NCBI GenBank assembly: GCA_015680685.1
Contig: MNCI01004374.1
Location: 640,298-704,297 of the forward strand
Source of the DNA: Gnetum montanum
Taxonomy: Eukaryota > Streptophyta > Gnetopsida > Gnetales > Gnetaceae
Reading direction: 5' to 3'
DNA: 64,000 nt
Shown: piece by piece, positions 9,785 to 19,559 of the stretch
How the letters are laid out: the number at the start of each line of letters is the position of its first letter
Position numbering within the stretch: the first letter of the stretch is position 1
Notes under the pieces: model-generated
What the model was told of the DNA's origin: nothing
Databases searched by the model: none
Seen by the model: only the letters and a program-made list of their open reading frames with translations
Position numbers and translations under genes: made by a program

Positions 9785-10677
9785 CAACATACTTGCACGA
9801 AGGATGGGAGCTTCGTTCAAGCCACAGAGTTCTCCCATGTAACTTAAATCGTTTGTATCTAACTCAGTCACAAATAACTAGTGTGCATACAGATGCTAAT
9901 GATGACTGGCAAGTTTATGTTTATAACTCTTATGTTCGAGATATGAGTCCTCATGTCTCTTACACTTTTTTTGGTCATCCTAATGCCGTGCTTGATGATT
10001 TGTATCCACCAATCCATGTAAAAACTAGCCTCCATGCTAACCTGTTAGTAGATGATTGTGTTAATTTAACTGAACCAGATGATGACTCTCCACCTATAAT
10101 CCATTGGCCAAGGTTTAAACCTTCTAACTGTCACGTCTACCATATAGACTTTACCTTTCCATTAGATTGTCCTCCTGACGATCATCCATTTTGGGAATGG
10201 TGAACATTATATGGCCATACTGTAAAATATTTTCCAACAAATTATGATCCTGCCCAGATCCGTAGACTACGAGCCACTCCTCATGGTGATTTCCAATATT
10301 TCACAAGTTCACAAACCATGGCTCACTTCACCTTCCAAGATTATTATCCTTCTTATTTTATTACAACTAGTTTATGCAGGCGAACAAATTGGCAGAATCC
10401 GTGGAGATTAGCTTGGTATCAAGATGTCCTGATAGCTACTGCTCATGAAATTAATATGCACTGCCAGGAGAATCATATCTATCCTTCCACATTGGAACCA
10501 TATAATTATGATCTGTCTTTTCGTTTGCTCCACCGTGAAGGTGGCACATGGCGCGTCAGATGGCATAATCCAGGACCTGTCCTGTCTTTTCCCTCCTCTA
10601 ACGATAATGACGGAGATAACGAATCCAAGGCACCCACGACTCCAAGAGATAGTGATGACAGTGGTGCAGAACAGTAA
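9785..10677 (+). pseudogene. Copy 2 downstream viral ORF, unknown function (broken)
   Basis: This is the counterpart of 2708-3600, with the same acceptor-like border (pyrimidine tract and gcag at 9781-9784) and the same lack of a starting ATG. The frame is open to 10201-10203, where TGG has become TGA, and then open again to the TAA at 10675-10677. The protein has many aromatic, His and Asp residues and an acidic Ser/Asp/Glu tail. I do not recognise it. Keeping the same length, tail and borders in two copies indicates a genuine viral gene. Confidence 0.72.
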
Positions 10678-10790
10678 AAGTAGACTAAACAGTAAAAAGT
10701 GGATCCAAACAGTAAGATTTGTAATCAATGCATATCCTATAGTGTGATATGTTGTGTCAGCATCCACTTACCTCTAAGGCGGTTCCTCTC

Positions 10791-10799
10791 CTATATAAG
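10791..10799 (+). promoter_or_regulatory. TATA box after copy 2
   Basis: The sequence ctatataag is identical to that at 3715 and lies in the same setting downstream of the unknown ORF. It begins the leader of copy 3, which is cut by the assembly gap at 11054. Confidence 0.78.
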
Positions 10800-11053
10800 G
10801 AACCCCTCTCTCCTTCTCAAAACACGAATAACGGAGAAGAGAAAAAGAAGCAAGAGAGTCTGAAGTCTAGTAATCTTTCCTTCTGCAAAGAGTCAGTCTT
10901 TCCTTCTGCATGTCTGTTAGAGTGTTTGCTATCAGAGGTATCTAAGGGTGATGCGCCTTGCTCTCCTTAAAGCATCCCTGATATGCTTTGTGTAAGTCTT
11001 CCTGCAGAGAGATCGTAACGTGCTGCACTGTGCGCCGTTGCAAGCATTCCTGC

Positions 11054-11094
11054 NNNNNNNNNNNNNNNNNNNNNNNNNNNNNNNNNNNNNNNNN
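11054..11094. other. Assembly gap (41 N) in copy 3 leader
   Basis: Forty-one undetermined bases interrupt the leader. In copy 2 the same two flanks are about 250 bp apart, so either the gap length is nominal or the region is deleted. The primer-binding site of copy 3 would lie inside it. Confidence 0.95.
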
Positions 11095-12315
11095 GGGGGG
11101 AGGTTATACTATTTATTATTTGTGGTGTTTCTGCAGGGATATTGTCTGACAACTTGTTCGGTGTTGATGGGCTGATATTCTTGAAGAGTAGAGATACGTG
11201 TGAGCCGACAGATCGCCGAAAGTAAGACGCGCATCGTTGTTGTCGTGGTTGAGGCGTTTGAGAGTAAGCCGCGCAGGGAGGTAGTCAAGACACACGAGTT
11301 CAAGAATCCCAAGCAACACACCCAGTCAGCAATGGCGGATCCCTCACAAATGACAGGTAGCTCTAACCCTTACTTCCGTAGGGTTCATGAATATTGTTCT
11401 GCTTCTACTAGTGGTTCGAGTCCATTACCGGTGCCAAAGCATACTGAAATATATGATAAGTCTTGTTTAAAAGTCTTAGAATCATGGAAGTAGATGTATA
11501 TGTCTGAGTGTGATCTAGAGAAACGAGGCACCATGAACCACACACCAAATGGCTTCGATACCACTAGTAGAAGCAGAACAATATTCATGAACCCTATGGA
11601 AGTAAGGGTTAGAGCTACCTGTCATTTGTGAGGGATCCGCCATTGCTGACTGGGTGTGTTGCTTGGGATTCTTGAAATCGTGTGTCTTGACTGCCTCCCT
11701 GCGCGGGGGATATTGTCTGACAACTTGTTCGGTGTTGATGGGCTGATATTCTTGAAGAGTAGAGATACGCGTGAGCCGACAGCCTTTAGACATAAAAAGC
11801 AACATTGGTGCAGAATCGAATTATTAGATGGTGTGCAACCAGAGTCAAAAGCACATCACATCAGGATGTCCCCACAACCTAAAGAAGAATGCACCCAGGA
11901 ATTACAACAACATATTCTGACAGATATTTAGAATTTTCCTGATGTTATAATAGACAAAACACAACTACAGAGGTTTCTTGGTTGTTTAAATTATTTATCT
12001 GGGTTTTACAAGGATTTTGCAAAAGATCGAAAGATTCTAAATCAACAATTAACAAACAACCCACAATCATGAAGTCAAAATCATTCCGATGCAGTAAAAC
12101 GACTCAAAGATCAATGTACCAAACTCCCATATTTACAATTACCTACTGATGGGACATTAATTGTAGAAACCGATGCATCTGATGAATTTTGGGGAGCAGT
12201 CTTAAAAGAAGAATTACATGGTATGACATATATCTGCAGGTATGCCAGTGGTAAGTTCAATCCTGCTAAACTGAATTACCATTCTACTCACAAAGAGCTC
12301 CTTGCTATTGTCCAT
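11095..12315. pseudogene. Copy 3: mosaic of forward and reverse viral pieces
   Basis: This is a chain of at least six viral pieces. They are forward leader end and first-ORF start (11095-11520), inverted leader with primer-binding site (11521-11563), inverted first-ORF start (about 11561-11706), forward first-ORF start (about 11706-11782), forward protease-RT linker (about 11782-11910), and forward RT end with RNase H (about 11910-12313). Neighbouring pieces share about 4 to 8 bases at the joins. The first-ORF piece has a TAG at 11491-11493 where copy 2 has GAG. No product is expected. Confidence 0.85.
11550..11563 (-). promoter_or_regulatory. Inverted viral primer-binding site in copy 3
   Basis: This is the reverse complement of the variant site tggtatcgaagcca, carried on the inverted 43-bp leader fragment. 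Confidence 0.75.
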
Positions 12316-12400
12316 GTAAGATCTATATAGAAGTGTGATTAATAGATTGGACATTGGTTTGAACGTATTTACCATGTTTTCCGCTGAGCGACTGTGAGAG

Positions 12401-12414
12401 TGGTATCGAAGCCA
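12401..12414 (+). promoter_or_regulatory. Viral primer-binding site, copy 4
   Basis: This is the variant tggtatcgaagcca in a forward leader fragment (12313-12480) that carries no promoter. Confidence 0.75.
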
Positions 12415-12544
12415 TTTGGTGTGCGGTTCATGGTGCCTCATTTCTCGCTAACCTAGAGCAATTTTCTCCCAGGGGGGGAGGTTATACTATTTGTTATTTG
12501 TGGTGTTTCTGCAGGGATTTTGTTTGACAACTTGTTCGGTGTTG

Positions 12545-13708
12545 ATGGGCCGATATTCTTCAAGAGTAGAGATACGTGTGAGCCAACAGATCGCTGAAAG
12601 TAAGACGCGCATCGTTGTTGCCGTGGTTGAGGCATTTGAGAGTAAGCCGCGTAGGGAGGCATTCAAGACACATGATTTCAAGAATCCCAAGCAACACACC
12701 CAGTCAGCAATGGCGGATCCCTCACAAATGACAGGTAGCTCTAACCCTTACTTCCGTAGGGTTCATGAATATTGTTCTACTTCTACTAGTGGTTCGAGTC
12801 CATTACCAGTGCCAAAGCGTACTGAAATATATGATAAGTCTTATTTAAAAGTCTTAGAATCATGGAAGGAGATGTATATGTCTGAGTGTGATCTAGAGAT
12901 CTCAGGGATAGGATTACAACCAGTTGCCCTTACTTTCTTTTCACCACCTGAGGTAGAAACCTGGATCGAGAAAGGTTTTCATTACATACATCTCACTAAA
13001 TTAGTAGTAGTTTTACATCCAGATTTCAATTATAGGTTAAAAGATCCATATTGGATTGCAGTAATAGATCGTAGGTTTAATATGTTTGAAGATGCATTGA
13101 TAACACAGGCTAAAGGAACCTTAGCTGAAGATGCTGTGATCATAACAATTCCAAACTTTACTCTATCATTACATGATCCCCATCTTTATGAATCTTTAAT
13201 GATTATCGTATATATGGCTATTGATATGTTACCTAAGTCTATATATGTGACTATTTCTACTAGGTTAACTTTTAAAGTTTTTAGTCATATGGCTATTAAG
13301 ACTCTCCATCCGTTCAATGAACAGAAAACCCAAGTAGGTTCACCAAATATTGAATATGGTCTAGAAATTGACACTGAAGATCTACCAGTCCATACTAGAT
13401 ATCCGGATCTATCTCATACACTTGATGTCTACTTTAAATTAGAGAATGCCCAGAACAAAAATACTAAACGTAGGTATAAGGTCAATCTTCTACCACCTAG
13501 ATTCTCTGAAATAGATCCATTGAATGCTGCACACAAAAAGCCTAAGCCTAAACTATTTTAGAAACCTATAAAAATCCAAGAACCTACAGAAGAGAGGTCA
13601 AACCAAGAACCAAGACTAGATCTAACCAGTCTCCAAAATACTATCCATCAACTACAACTACAACTTTCTCATTCCATGAGAAAAACTGAACTACTAGAGT
13701 TAGAAATC
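12545..13708 (+). pseudogene. Copy 4 movement-like ORF (truncated)
   Basis: This runs from the ATG at 12545 through the movement-like core to a TAG at 13559-13561, where the other copies have CAG. It continues in frame with the coiled-coil segment until 13708 and is then cut by the head-to-head junction with inverted copy 5. About 339 codons are open before the first stop. Its sequence is close to copies 2 and 5. Confidence 0.78.
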
Positions 13709-13954
13709 TAAGGGTGATGAGAGACATAAATCTTCTCGTGGGTTGTAATAGATATCGTCTATTTTTGGATCAGAAATCCATTCAAAATGTGTCTCATGAA
13801 GATTATGTTTCCTAATAAAATGAACCTTCTTTTTGTCTTTGTCCTTGTTGGGACAATCTAGTGCAAGATGTGGTCCTCCGCAAATAAAGCATTTGACGTT
13901 CCGACGGCCTATGGGTTTTTGACGTCTTCTAAAGAAACCAGGATACTTTTTCAC
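13709..13954 (-). pseudogene. Copy 5 CCHC zinc knuckle region
   Basis: On - this encodes the basic stretch, a C-x2-C-x3-H-x4-C knuckle and the beginning of the acidic region, and stops at the inversion breakpoint. It matches copy 2 at 7068-7310. Copy 5 has CAA where copy 2 has the stop at 7044-7046, so the border between capsid core and knuckle is open here. Confidence 0.75.
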
Positions 13955-14155
13955 TCTTCATCTTGGTGGAGATGATTGTTCTTTTCTCTGCCATTGTTTC
14001 CTAGGTTTGGATCTAGAAGAAGATCCTTTTCGACAGTTGGAACATTGTCGACTAATTTTTTCTTTTTGTTTATTTTTAAATTTTTCTTCAGGACATAATT
14101 CTAAACATAAACTTTTACCTAATCTATTATTTAACTTTTTAACTAATTGTTGTGT

Positions 14156-14854
14156 TTATTGAGTATAACACAACTCCCTATTTGTCTGTTCTAAGAACTG
14201 CCTAATTTGTCCAAAACTCATGCTAGCTATACAGAGATTTTGCTTCCTTAATTCTGCCATATATGTATTGCAGAATGGTTGAGGAAGACACCCAATAAGA
14301 TGCTCTTTGGCTGCTACTTCATGTGTGAGTTTACCATAATAATACCAAGATTCCATAGCATCAAAAAATCCTGATAACTATTGAATTTTATGTAATCGTG
14401 CTTTAAAGAAACGATCACGATAAACATCAACTAAATTGGCTTTAAAACCAATAAACTATTTGATAATAGCATTTAAGAAAATGACTGTTGGTTGGGTAAT
14501 CAACCTGGTTTTAATGGCAGTTGGAATATGACTCCACCATCTTCGCAAGTTTCCTTGGAAGTTGTAGGTAGCATTCATAATCGCTTGTAAAGTTGATTTC
14601 TTTGCAAAATCTATTTGGACAGTTAAGTAAGATTGGATGGCATCTAAGACATCCTGGCGTTCTTTCAGATCCTTGTTGTCCATGTTGAATTTGGGTTGTA
14701 TATCTCCAGCTTTTCGAAACTGCATCAACATGGCTTCAGTGGCTTCCTGTACTTGTTCTCCTGTTCTTGCTAGAAGAACAGCTTCTTCAGCCTTTTCATC
14801 ATCTATGTCTGATTCAGATTTAGGTTCCCTAGGGGCACTATCACCTTCATTCAT
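14156..14854 (-). pseudogene. Copy 5 capsid/gag-like region (broken)
   Basis: This is the counterpart of 6168-7046 with an ATG at 14852-14854. A TAG near 14457 replaces a Glu codon of copy 2, and further stops lie near 14380 and 14157. The core and basic tail can be followed by eye across the breaks. Confidence 0.75.
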
Positions 14855-14995
14855 ATGAATTTGTGCTTTCCCCTTTTTGACCCTTTGTGCTCTTTGATGT
14901 TGCTTAAAAGCTTCTATATCCTTATGAGCTAAGGCAGGTGGAGATGATGGAAAGAATAATGAAATTTCAGAGGCTGTTGAAGATACAGGAGGAGC

Positions 14996-16693
14996 CTATG
15001 GTTTAGGAGATCGTGGATCTATACAAGACATTCTTTCTAATTTTCTATATAATAAACCTGTATTAAGATCCGTATTATTGTTTAACTGATACATACGTTC
15101 TAATACGGTCATCTGTGTTCTCTGACTATATGCTAATTCTTGTAAAGCAGTATTTGTCCAGTTTAAGAGACAAATAGTATCAGAGGGTTTATCTGCTGCT
15201 TTCTTAGTATGTAAAGTATATACATACTCTTCTTCTGGTATACCCTCAAGTTTATTTTGTACAAAATCGAACCTCTTTGTTTCTAATGGTGTCAGATGGT
15301 CTTGATGTTCCCTAAATGTATCTCTCGATATGGTTGTTCTATTCATTTCTATCCTATAGGTCTTTAACAATGCATCACATTCACTAAAGTGATATTGATT
15401 ATTTATTTCTGTTAAAGTTCTGTGACGACATGAAGGGTCTCCTGTAGAGGGTTTAAACATTCTAGATGATGTTGTGGATTCAGGTATTGATTCTTCATCT
15501 GAACTTTCTGGATCTAACTCAACAATCTTAGCTTTTGATTTACCTTTTTGTTTAACCCTATCCATTTCTAACTCTAGTAGTTCAGTTTTTCTCATGGAAT
15601 GAGAAAGTTGTAGTTGTAGTTGATGGATAGTATTTTGGAGACTGGTTAGATCTAGTCTTGGTTCTTGGTTCGACCTCTCTTCTATAGGTTCTTGGATTTT
15701 TATAGTTTTCTGAAATAGTTTAGCCTTAGGCTTTTTGTGTGCAGCATTCAATGGATCTATTTCAGAGAATCTAGGTGGTAGAAGATTGACCTTATACCTA
15801 CGTTTAGTATTTTTGTTCCGGGCTTTCTCTAATTTGAAGTAGACATCAAGTGTATGAGATAGATTCGGATATCTAGTATGGACTGGTAGATCTTCAGTGT
15901 CAATTTCTAGACCATATTCAATATTTGGTGAACCTACTTGGGTTTTCTGTTCATTGAACGGATGGAGAGTCTTGATAGCCGTATGACTAAAAACTTTAAA
16001 AGTTAACCTAGTAGAAATAGTCGCATATATAGACTTAGGTAACATATCAACAGGCATATATACGATAATCATTAAAGATTCATAAAGATGGGGATCATGT
16101 AATGACAGAGTAAAGTTTGGAATTGTTATGATCACAGCATCTTCAGCTAAGGTTCCTTTAGCCTGTGTTATCAATGCATCTTCAAACGTATTAAACCTAC
16201 GATCTATTACTGCAATCCAATATGGAGTTTTTAACCTATAATTGAAATGCGGATGTAAAAATACTGCTAATTTAGCGAGATGTATGTAATGAAAACCTTT
16301 CTCGATCCAGGTTTCTACCTCAGGTGGTGAAAAGAAAGTAAGGGCAACTGGTCGTAATCCTGTCCCTGAGATCTCTAGATCACACTCAGACATATACATC
16401 TGCTTCCATGATTCTAAGACTTTTAAACAAGACTTATCATATATTTCAATACGCTTTGGCACCGGTAATAGACTTGAACCACTAGTAGAAGCAGAACAAT
16501 ATTCATGAACCCTACGGAAGTAAGGGTTAGAGCTACCTGTCATTTGTGAGGGATCCGCCATTGCTGACTGGGTGTGTTGCTTGGGATTCTTGAAATCATG
16601 TGTCTTGACTTCCTCCCTGCATGGCTTACTCTCAAACGCCTCAACCACGGCAACAACGATGCACGTCTTACTTTCGGAGATCTGTCGGCTCAC
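14996..16693 (-). CDS. Copy 5 movement-like viral ORF
   Basis: This frame is open for 565 codons on -, ending at the same TAG as copy 2. It has the movement-like core, the coiled coil and the Ser/Glu-rich tail. The position of the copy 2 ATG at 4329 reads GTG here, and the upstream ATG matching 4296 is followed by an early TGA where copies 2 and 4 have TCA. No good ATG start therefore remains, and expression as such is doubtful. It is the second copy in which this long frame survives without internal stops. Confidence 0.7.
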   Translation of the reverse strand: MSRQISESKTCIVVAVVEAFESKPCREEVKTHDFKNPKQHTQSAMADPSQMTGSSNPYFRRVHEYCSASTSGSSLLPVPKRIEIYDKSCLKVLESWKQMYMSECDLEISGTGLRPVALTFFSPPEVETWIEKGFHYIHLAKLAVFLHPHFNYRLKTPYWIAVIDRRFNTFEDALITQAKGTLAEDAVIITIPNFTLSLHDPHLYESLMIIVYMPVDMLPKSIYATISTRLTFKVFSHTAIKTLHPFNEQKTQVGSPNIEYGLEIDTEDLPVHTRYPNLSHTLDVYFKLEKARNKNTKRRYKVNLLPPRFSEIDPLNAAHKKPKAKLFQKTIKIQEPIEERSNQEPRLDLTSLQNTIHQLQLQLSHSMRKTELLELEMDRVKQKGKSKAKIVELDPESSDEESIPESTTSSRMFKPSTGDPSCRHRTLTEINNQYHFSECDALLKTYRIEMNRTTISRDTFREHQDHLTPLETKRFDFVQNKLEGIPEEEYVYTLHTKKAADKPSDTICLLNWTNTALQELAYSQRTQMTVLERMYQLNNNTDLNTGLLYRKLERMSCIDPRSPKP

Positions 16694-16855
16694 ACGTATC
16701 TCTACTCTTCAAGAATATCGGCCCATCAACACCGAACAAGTTGTCAGACAATATCCCTGCAGAAAAAAAAAATAACAAATAGTATAACCTCCCACCCCCG
16801 GGAGAAAATTGCTCTGGGTTAGCGAGAAACGAGGCACCACGAATCGCACACCAAA

Positions 16856-16869
16856 TGGCTCTGATACCA
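16856..16869 (-). promoter_or_regulatory. Exact tRNA-Met primer-binding site, copy 5
   Basis: On - the site reads TGGTATCAGAGCCA, all 14 bases of the initiator tRNA-Met complement. It is the best-preserved site in the cluster and confirms the identity of the variants. Confidence 0.88.
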
Positions 16870-17214
16870 CTCTCAAAGTCGCTCAGCGGAAAACATGGTA
16901 AATACGTTCAAACCAATGTCCAATCTATTAATCACACTTCTGTATAGATCTTACATGGACATGGAGCAGGAATGCTTTCAGATGCGCAAAGCGCAGCAAT
17001 CTGAGCTATCTCTTCTTACACACACACATACACACTATTCCAGCAGGAATGCTTGCAACGGCGCACAGTGCAGCACGTTACGATCTCTCTGCAGGAAGAC
17101 TTACACAAAGCATATCAGGGATGCTTTAAGGAGAGCAAGGCGCATCACCCTTAGATACCTCTGAATAAAAAGTTATAGAACTATGAATCTAACCTTAGAG
17201 AATCAAGCTTTAAT

Positions 17215-17945
17215 AAAAATGAAAAAAGTAGCTAATGGAGAAAAAATCATAAGTCCATTATGGAAGATTATTTTTTAGTGGTTTTAAAATTTTTGGAAAG
17301 CCAAAAGAACAAAATATTAATGGGAAAATGTTTAGAGAATTATCTAATACAATGTAGGAGATATGGGGTTTTAATTAAGCATAATTAGAAACAATAAAAT
17401 TATGGACATCATAGAAGGAAAAATCATAACTCTATGATGAAAGATTACTTTTGAGTGATTCTAGAATGGTTGGAAAGGTAAAAGAGCAAAGAGTTTCATA
17501 GGATTATATGATACTATGTAGGAGGTATGAGTATTTAATTAGGTACAATAAAAAATAGTAAAATTATGGATAACATAGAAAGAAAAATCATAACTCTATG
17601 ATGAAACATTATTTTTTAGTGATTCCAAAACTATTGGAAATATAAAAGAGAAAAGTATTACCATGTAAAGTTTTAAAGGATTATATAATATCATGTAGGA
17701 GATATGGGATTTTAATTGGGCATAATTAGAAATAGTACAGCTATAGATAACATAGAAAGAAAAATCATAACTCTTTAATGAAGCATAATTTTTTATTGAT
17801 TCTAGAATGGTTGAAAAGATAAAAGAGAAAACTATTAGAATATAAAGCTTCAAAGGATTATCTGATACCATGTAGGAGATCTAAGATTTTAATTAAGCAT
17901 AATCAAAAATAGTAAAATTAAAAATAGTGTAGAACAAAAATTCAT
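17215..17945. repeat. AT-rich tandem repeat, 165-180 bp period
   Basis: Four to five diverged units can be followed by the anchor aaaaatcataact, seen near 17244, 17419, 17584, 17761 and 17934. Between anchors each unit repeats a tgatgaa, a ttttagtgattc-like, a gg-aaaagag and a gtaggagatatgggatttt-like word. The unit length is in the range of plant satellite monomers, but the array is short. Confidence 0.75.
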
Positions 17946-19559
17946 AACTTCCTCAAAACACAACATTTTAAATTTATTATAATGGGATATGGACTTTATC
18001 ATATAGAAATAGATTTGGATAAATTTTTAGATTTTTAACCTCAACCAAACATAAGATATAGCATCATGAATCCATATCATATAAATTCCTATGCTTTTGA
18101 ATACATTAGAAATAAGGACATATAACTTAAAATATAATAGGTATTTTTGAATGATTATTTTTTAAAACTATATAACATTTCAATAGGATTCTAGAAACCT
18201 ATAGCAATAATCCTAAATCAAACGTATGTAAGAGATACAGGCATTTTTCTATGAACTATCTATTCTACTAATGAAAATCTTTAGAAATCCTAGTTTTAAA
18301 ATTAGCAAAAATGATAATACAATTAGCTGAGAATTAGACATGAAAAAATTATTCCAAATAGTATTCTATTTGTGCAAAATAAAACTAATCGATTTGAAAA
18401 TATTTGTAAAGGCATACAGAAAAATAATAAACAAAACCCATCCCATGGATGTGCACATAACTTGTAACTGTAAATGTGGAAGAAGCTAATATAGCTTACC
18501 ATTTGATCTAAATGAAGAAAACTACAAATGGAGAAAGCAAGCCAAAAGATTCAAGTGATCTACATAATCAAATTTGAAATTCCATAGCACTTCCTAGCTT
18601 TAATTTCCCAGCACCTCTCTGAATTGTCAAAGTATATGGAAGAATTGAATCATGGGATTTTGAATGGAGATTAACTTGAAACCATGGAATGAAAGAAAAG
18701 CACCAATTGCCCAAACATCCATAAAAATAAAAGAAAATTACCACAATCCTTTTTCATATTTACCATAACTTTCACTCTCGCTCATTAACTCCCATCCATA
18801 CCAAAATCATCAAAGAGAAAGTACCATAAATTTTTACAATACTGAAATGTAGTTCAAAACCTCTCAATAAATAAAATATAACTAAATATAATTAATATTT
18901 AAAACACACATGTGAACATAGTGAATCATCAATCATTTATCTATGTGTTATACCATGCATACTTAGAATAAATTATTAATATTAATTATAGCCATGCCAT
19001 TCTCCCAACCAAATCTCATGAGATCTTGCCACACTAAACAATAGGATTAGTGCACACCTTCTAGATGATAATAAATGATATATATATGATTAGATATTAA
19101 AGATTACATAACATTAACAAATAATCTAAAAAATTACCAAGGATTATCATTAAAATCATTAGCGTAATGCATAAAATATATCGAATCAGCTAGAGATATA
19201 AATATACAAGAACAAGGATAACATTTTTTAGAAAAATCATGCATGCTAAGGATGTCCAAAAATATGGGTAGTTATACTAACTTTGAAACCACTTTCTTGA
19301 ATTTACCCATTCTTCAATACTTAAGCTACAAAATATATGCTTTACATCATGGAGACATCAAAACTAAGTTTTTCATAGAAAATTTTTCTAGCTCCCATTA
19401 ATAAGATATTAAAGTAATATTAAACTAATGATCACAAGAGTTAATACCAAAAATCAAGATCCATTAAAATGGAAAGAATTAATAATAAAATAATATCATG
19501 AGTCTATGATCATTAAACAAGAACTTAATGATAAAATTCTAACGTCTAACCAAGAGAAC
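17946..19559. other. AT-rich spacer, nothing recognised
   Basis: No long frame, retroelement domain, RNA gene or repeat could be identified on either strand. The sequence is strongly AT-rich with stops in all frames. The missing RT half and 3' LTR of Tat A might have been expected at or beyond this stretch, but I see no sign of them. Confidence 0.5.

Larger units (their letters stand above)
779..17163. mobile_element. Cluster of rearranged endogenous caulimovirid copies
   Basis: Five partial or complete viral segments lie end to end with no host DNA between them. The order is copy 1 (+, 5'-truncated), copy 2 (+, complete gene order), copy 3 (mosaic), copy 4 (+, leader and first ORF) and copy 5 (-, leader to CCHC region). 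Caulimoviridae is indicated by one gene order holding a movement-like protein, a capsid-like protein with CCHC knuckle, an aspartic protease, RT and RNase H, by a TATA promoter and tRNA-Met primer-binding site in the leader, and by the lack of LTRs and integrase. The TATA boxes of copies 1 and 2 are 7076 bp apart, a normal genome size for the family. An extra downstream ORF recalls florendoviruses, but I cannot assign a genus. All copies are disrupted and no intact viral genome is present. Confidence 0.92.
13709..17163 (-). mobile_element. Copy 5: inverted leader-to-CCHC viral segment
   Basis: Read on -, this starts in the leader just after the promoter (17163) and passes through the leader, movement-like ORF and capsid-like ORF into the acidic stretch after the CCHC knuckle (13709). 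Both ends carry the word ctaagggtgatg in opposite orientation: at 13709 it fills the junction with copy 4, and at about 17143-17155 it is native leader. The right edge against host-like AT-rich DNA is sharp. Confidence 0.88.

Noticed and set aside
17164-19559. RT half and 3' LTR of Tat A
   Set aside because: I looked for YxDD-like, integrase and LTR-end words on - and found none. The element is truncated or continues outside the window.
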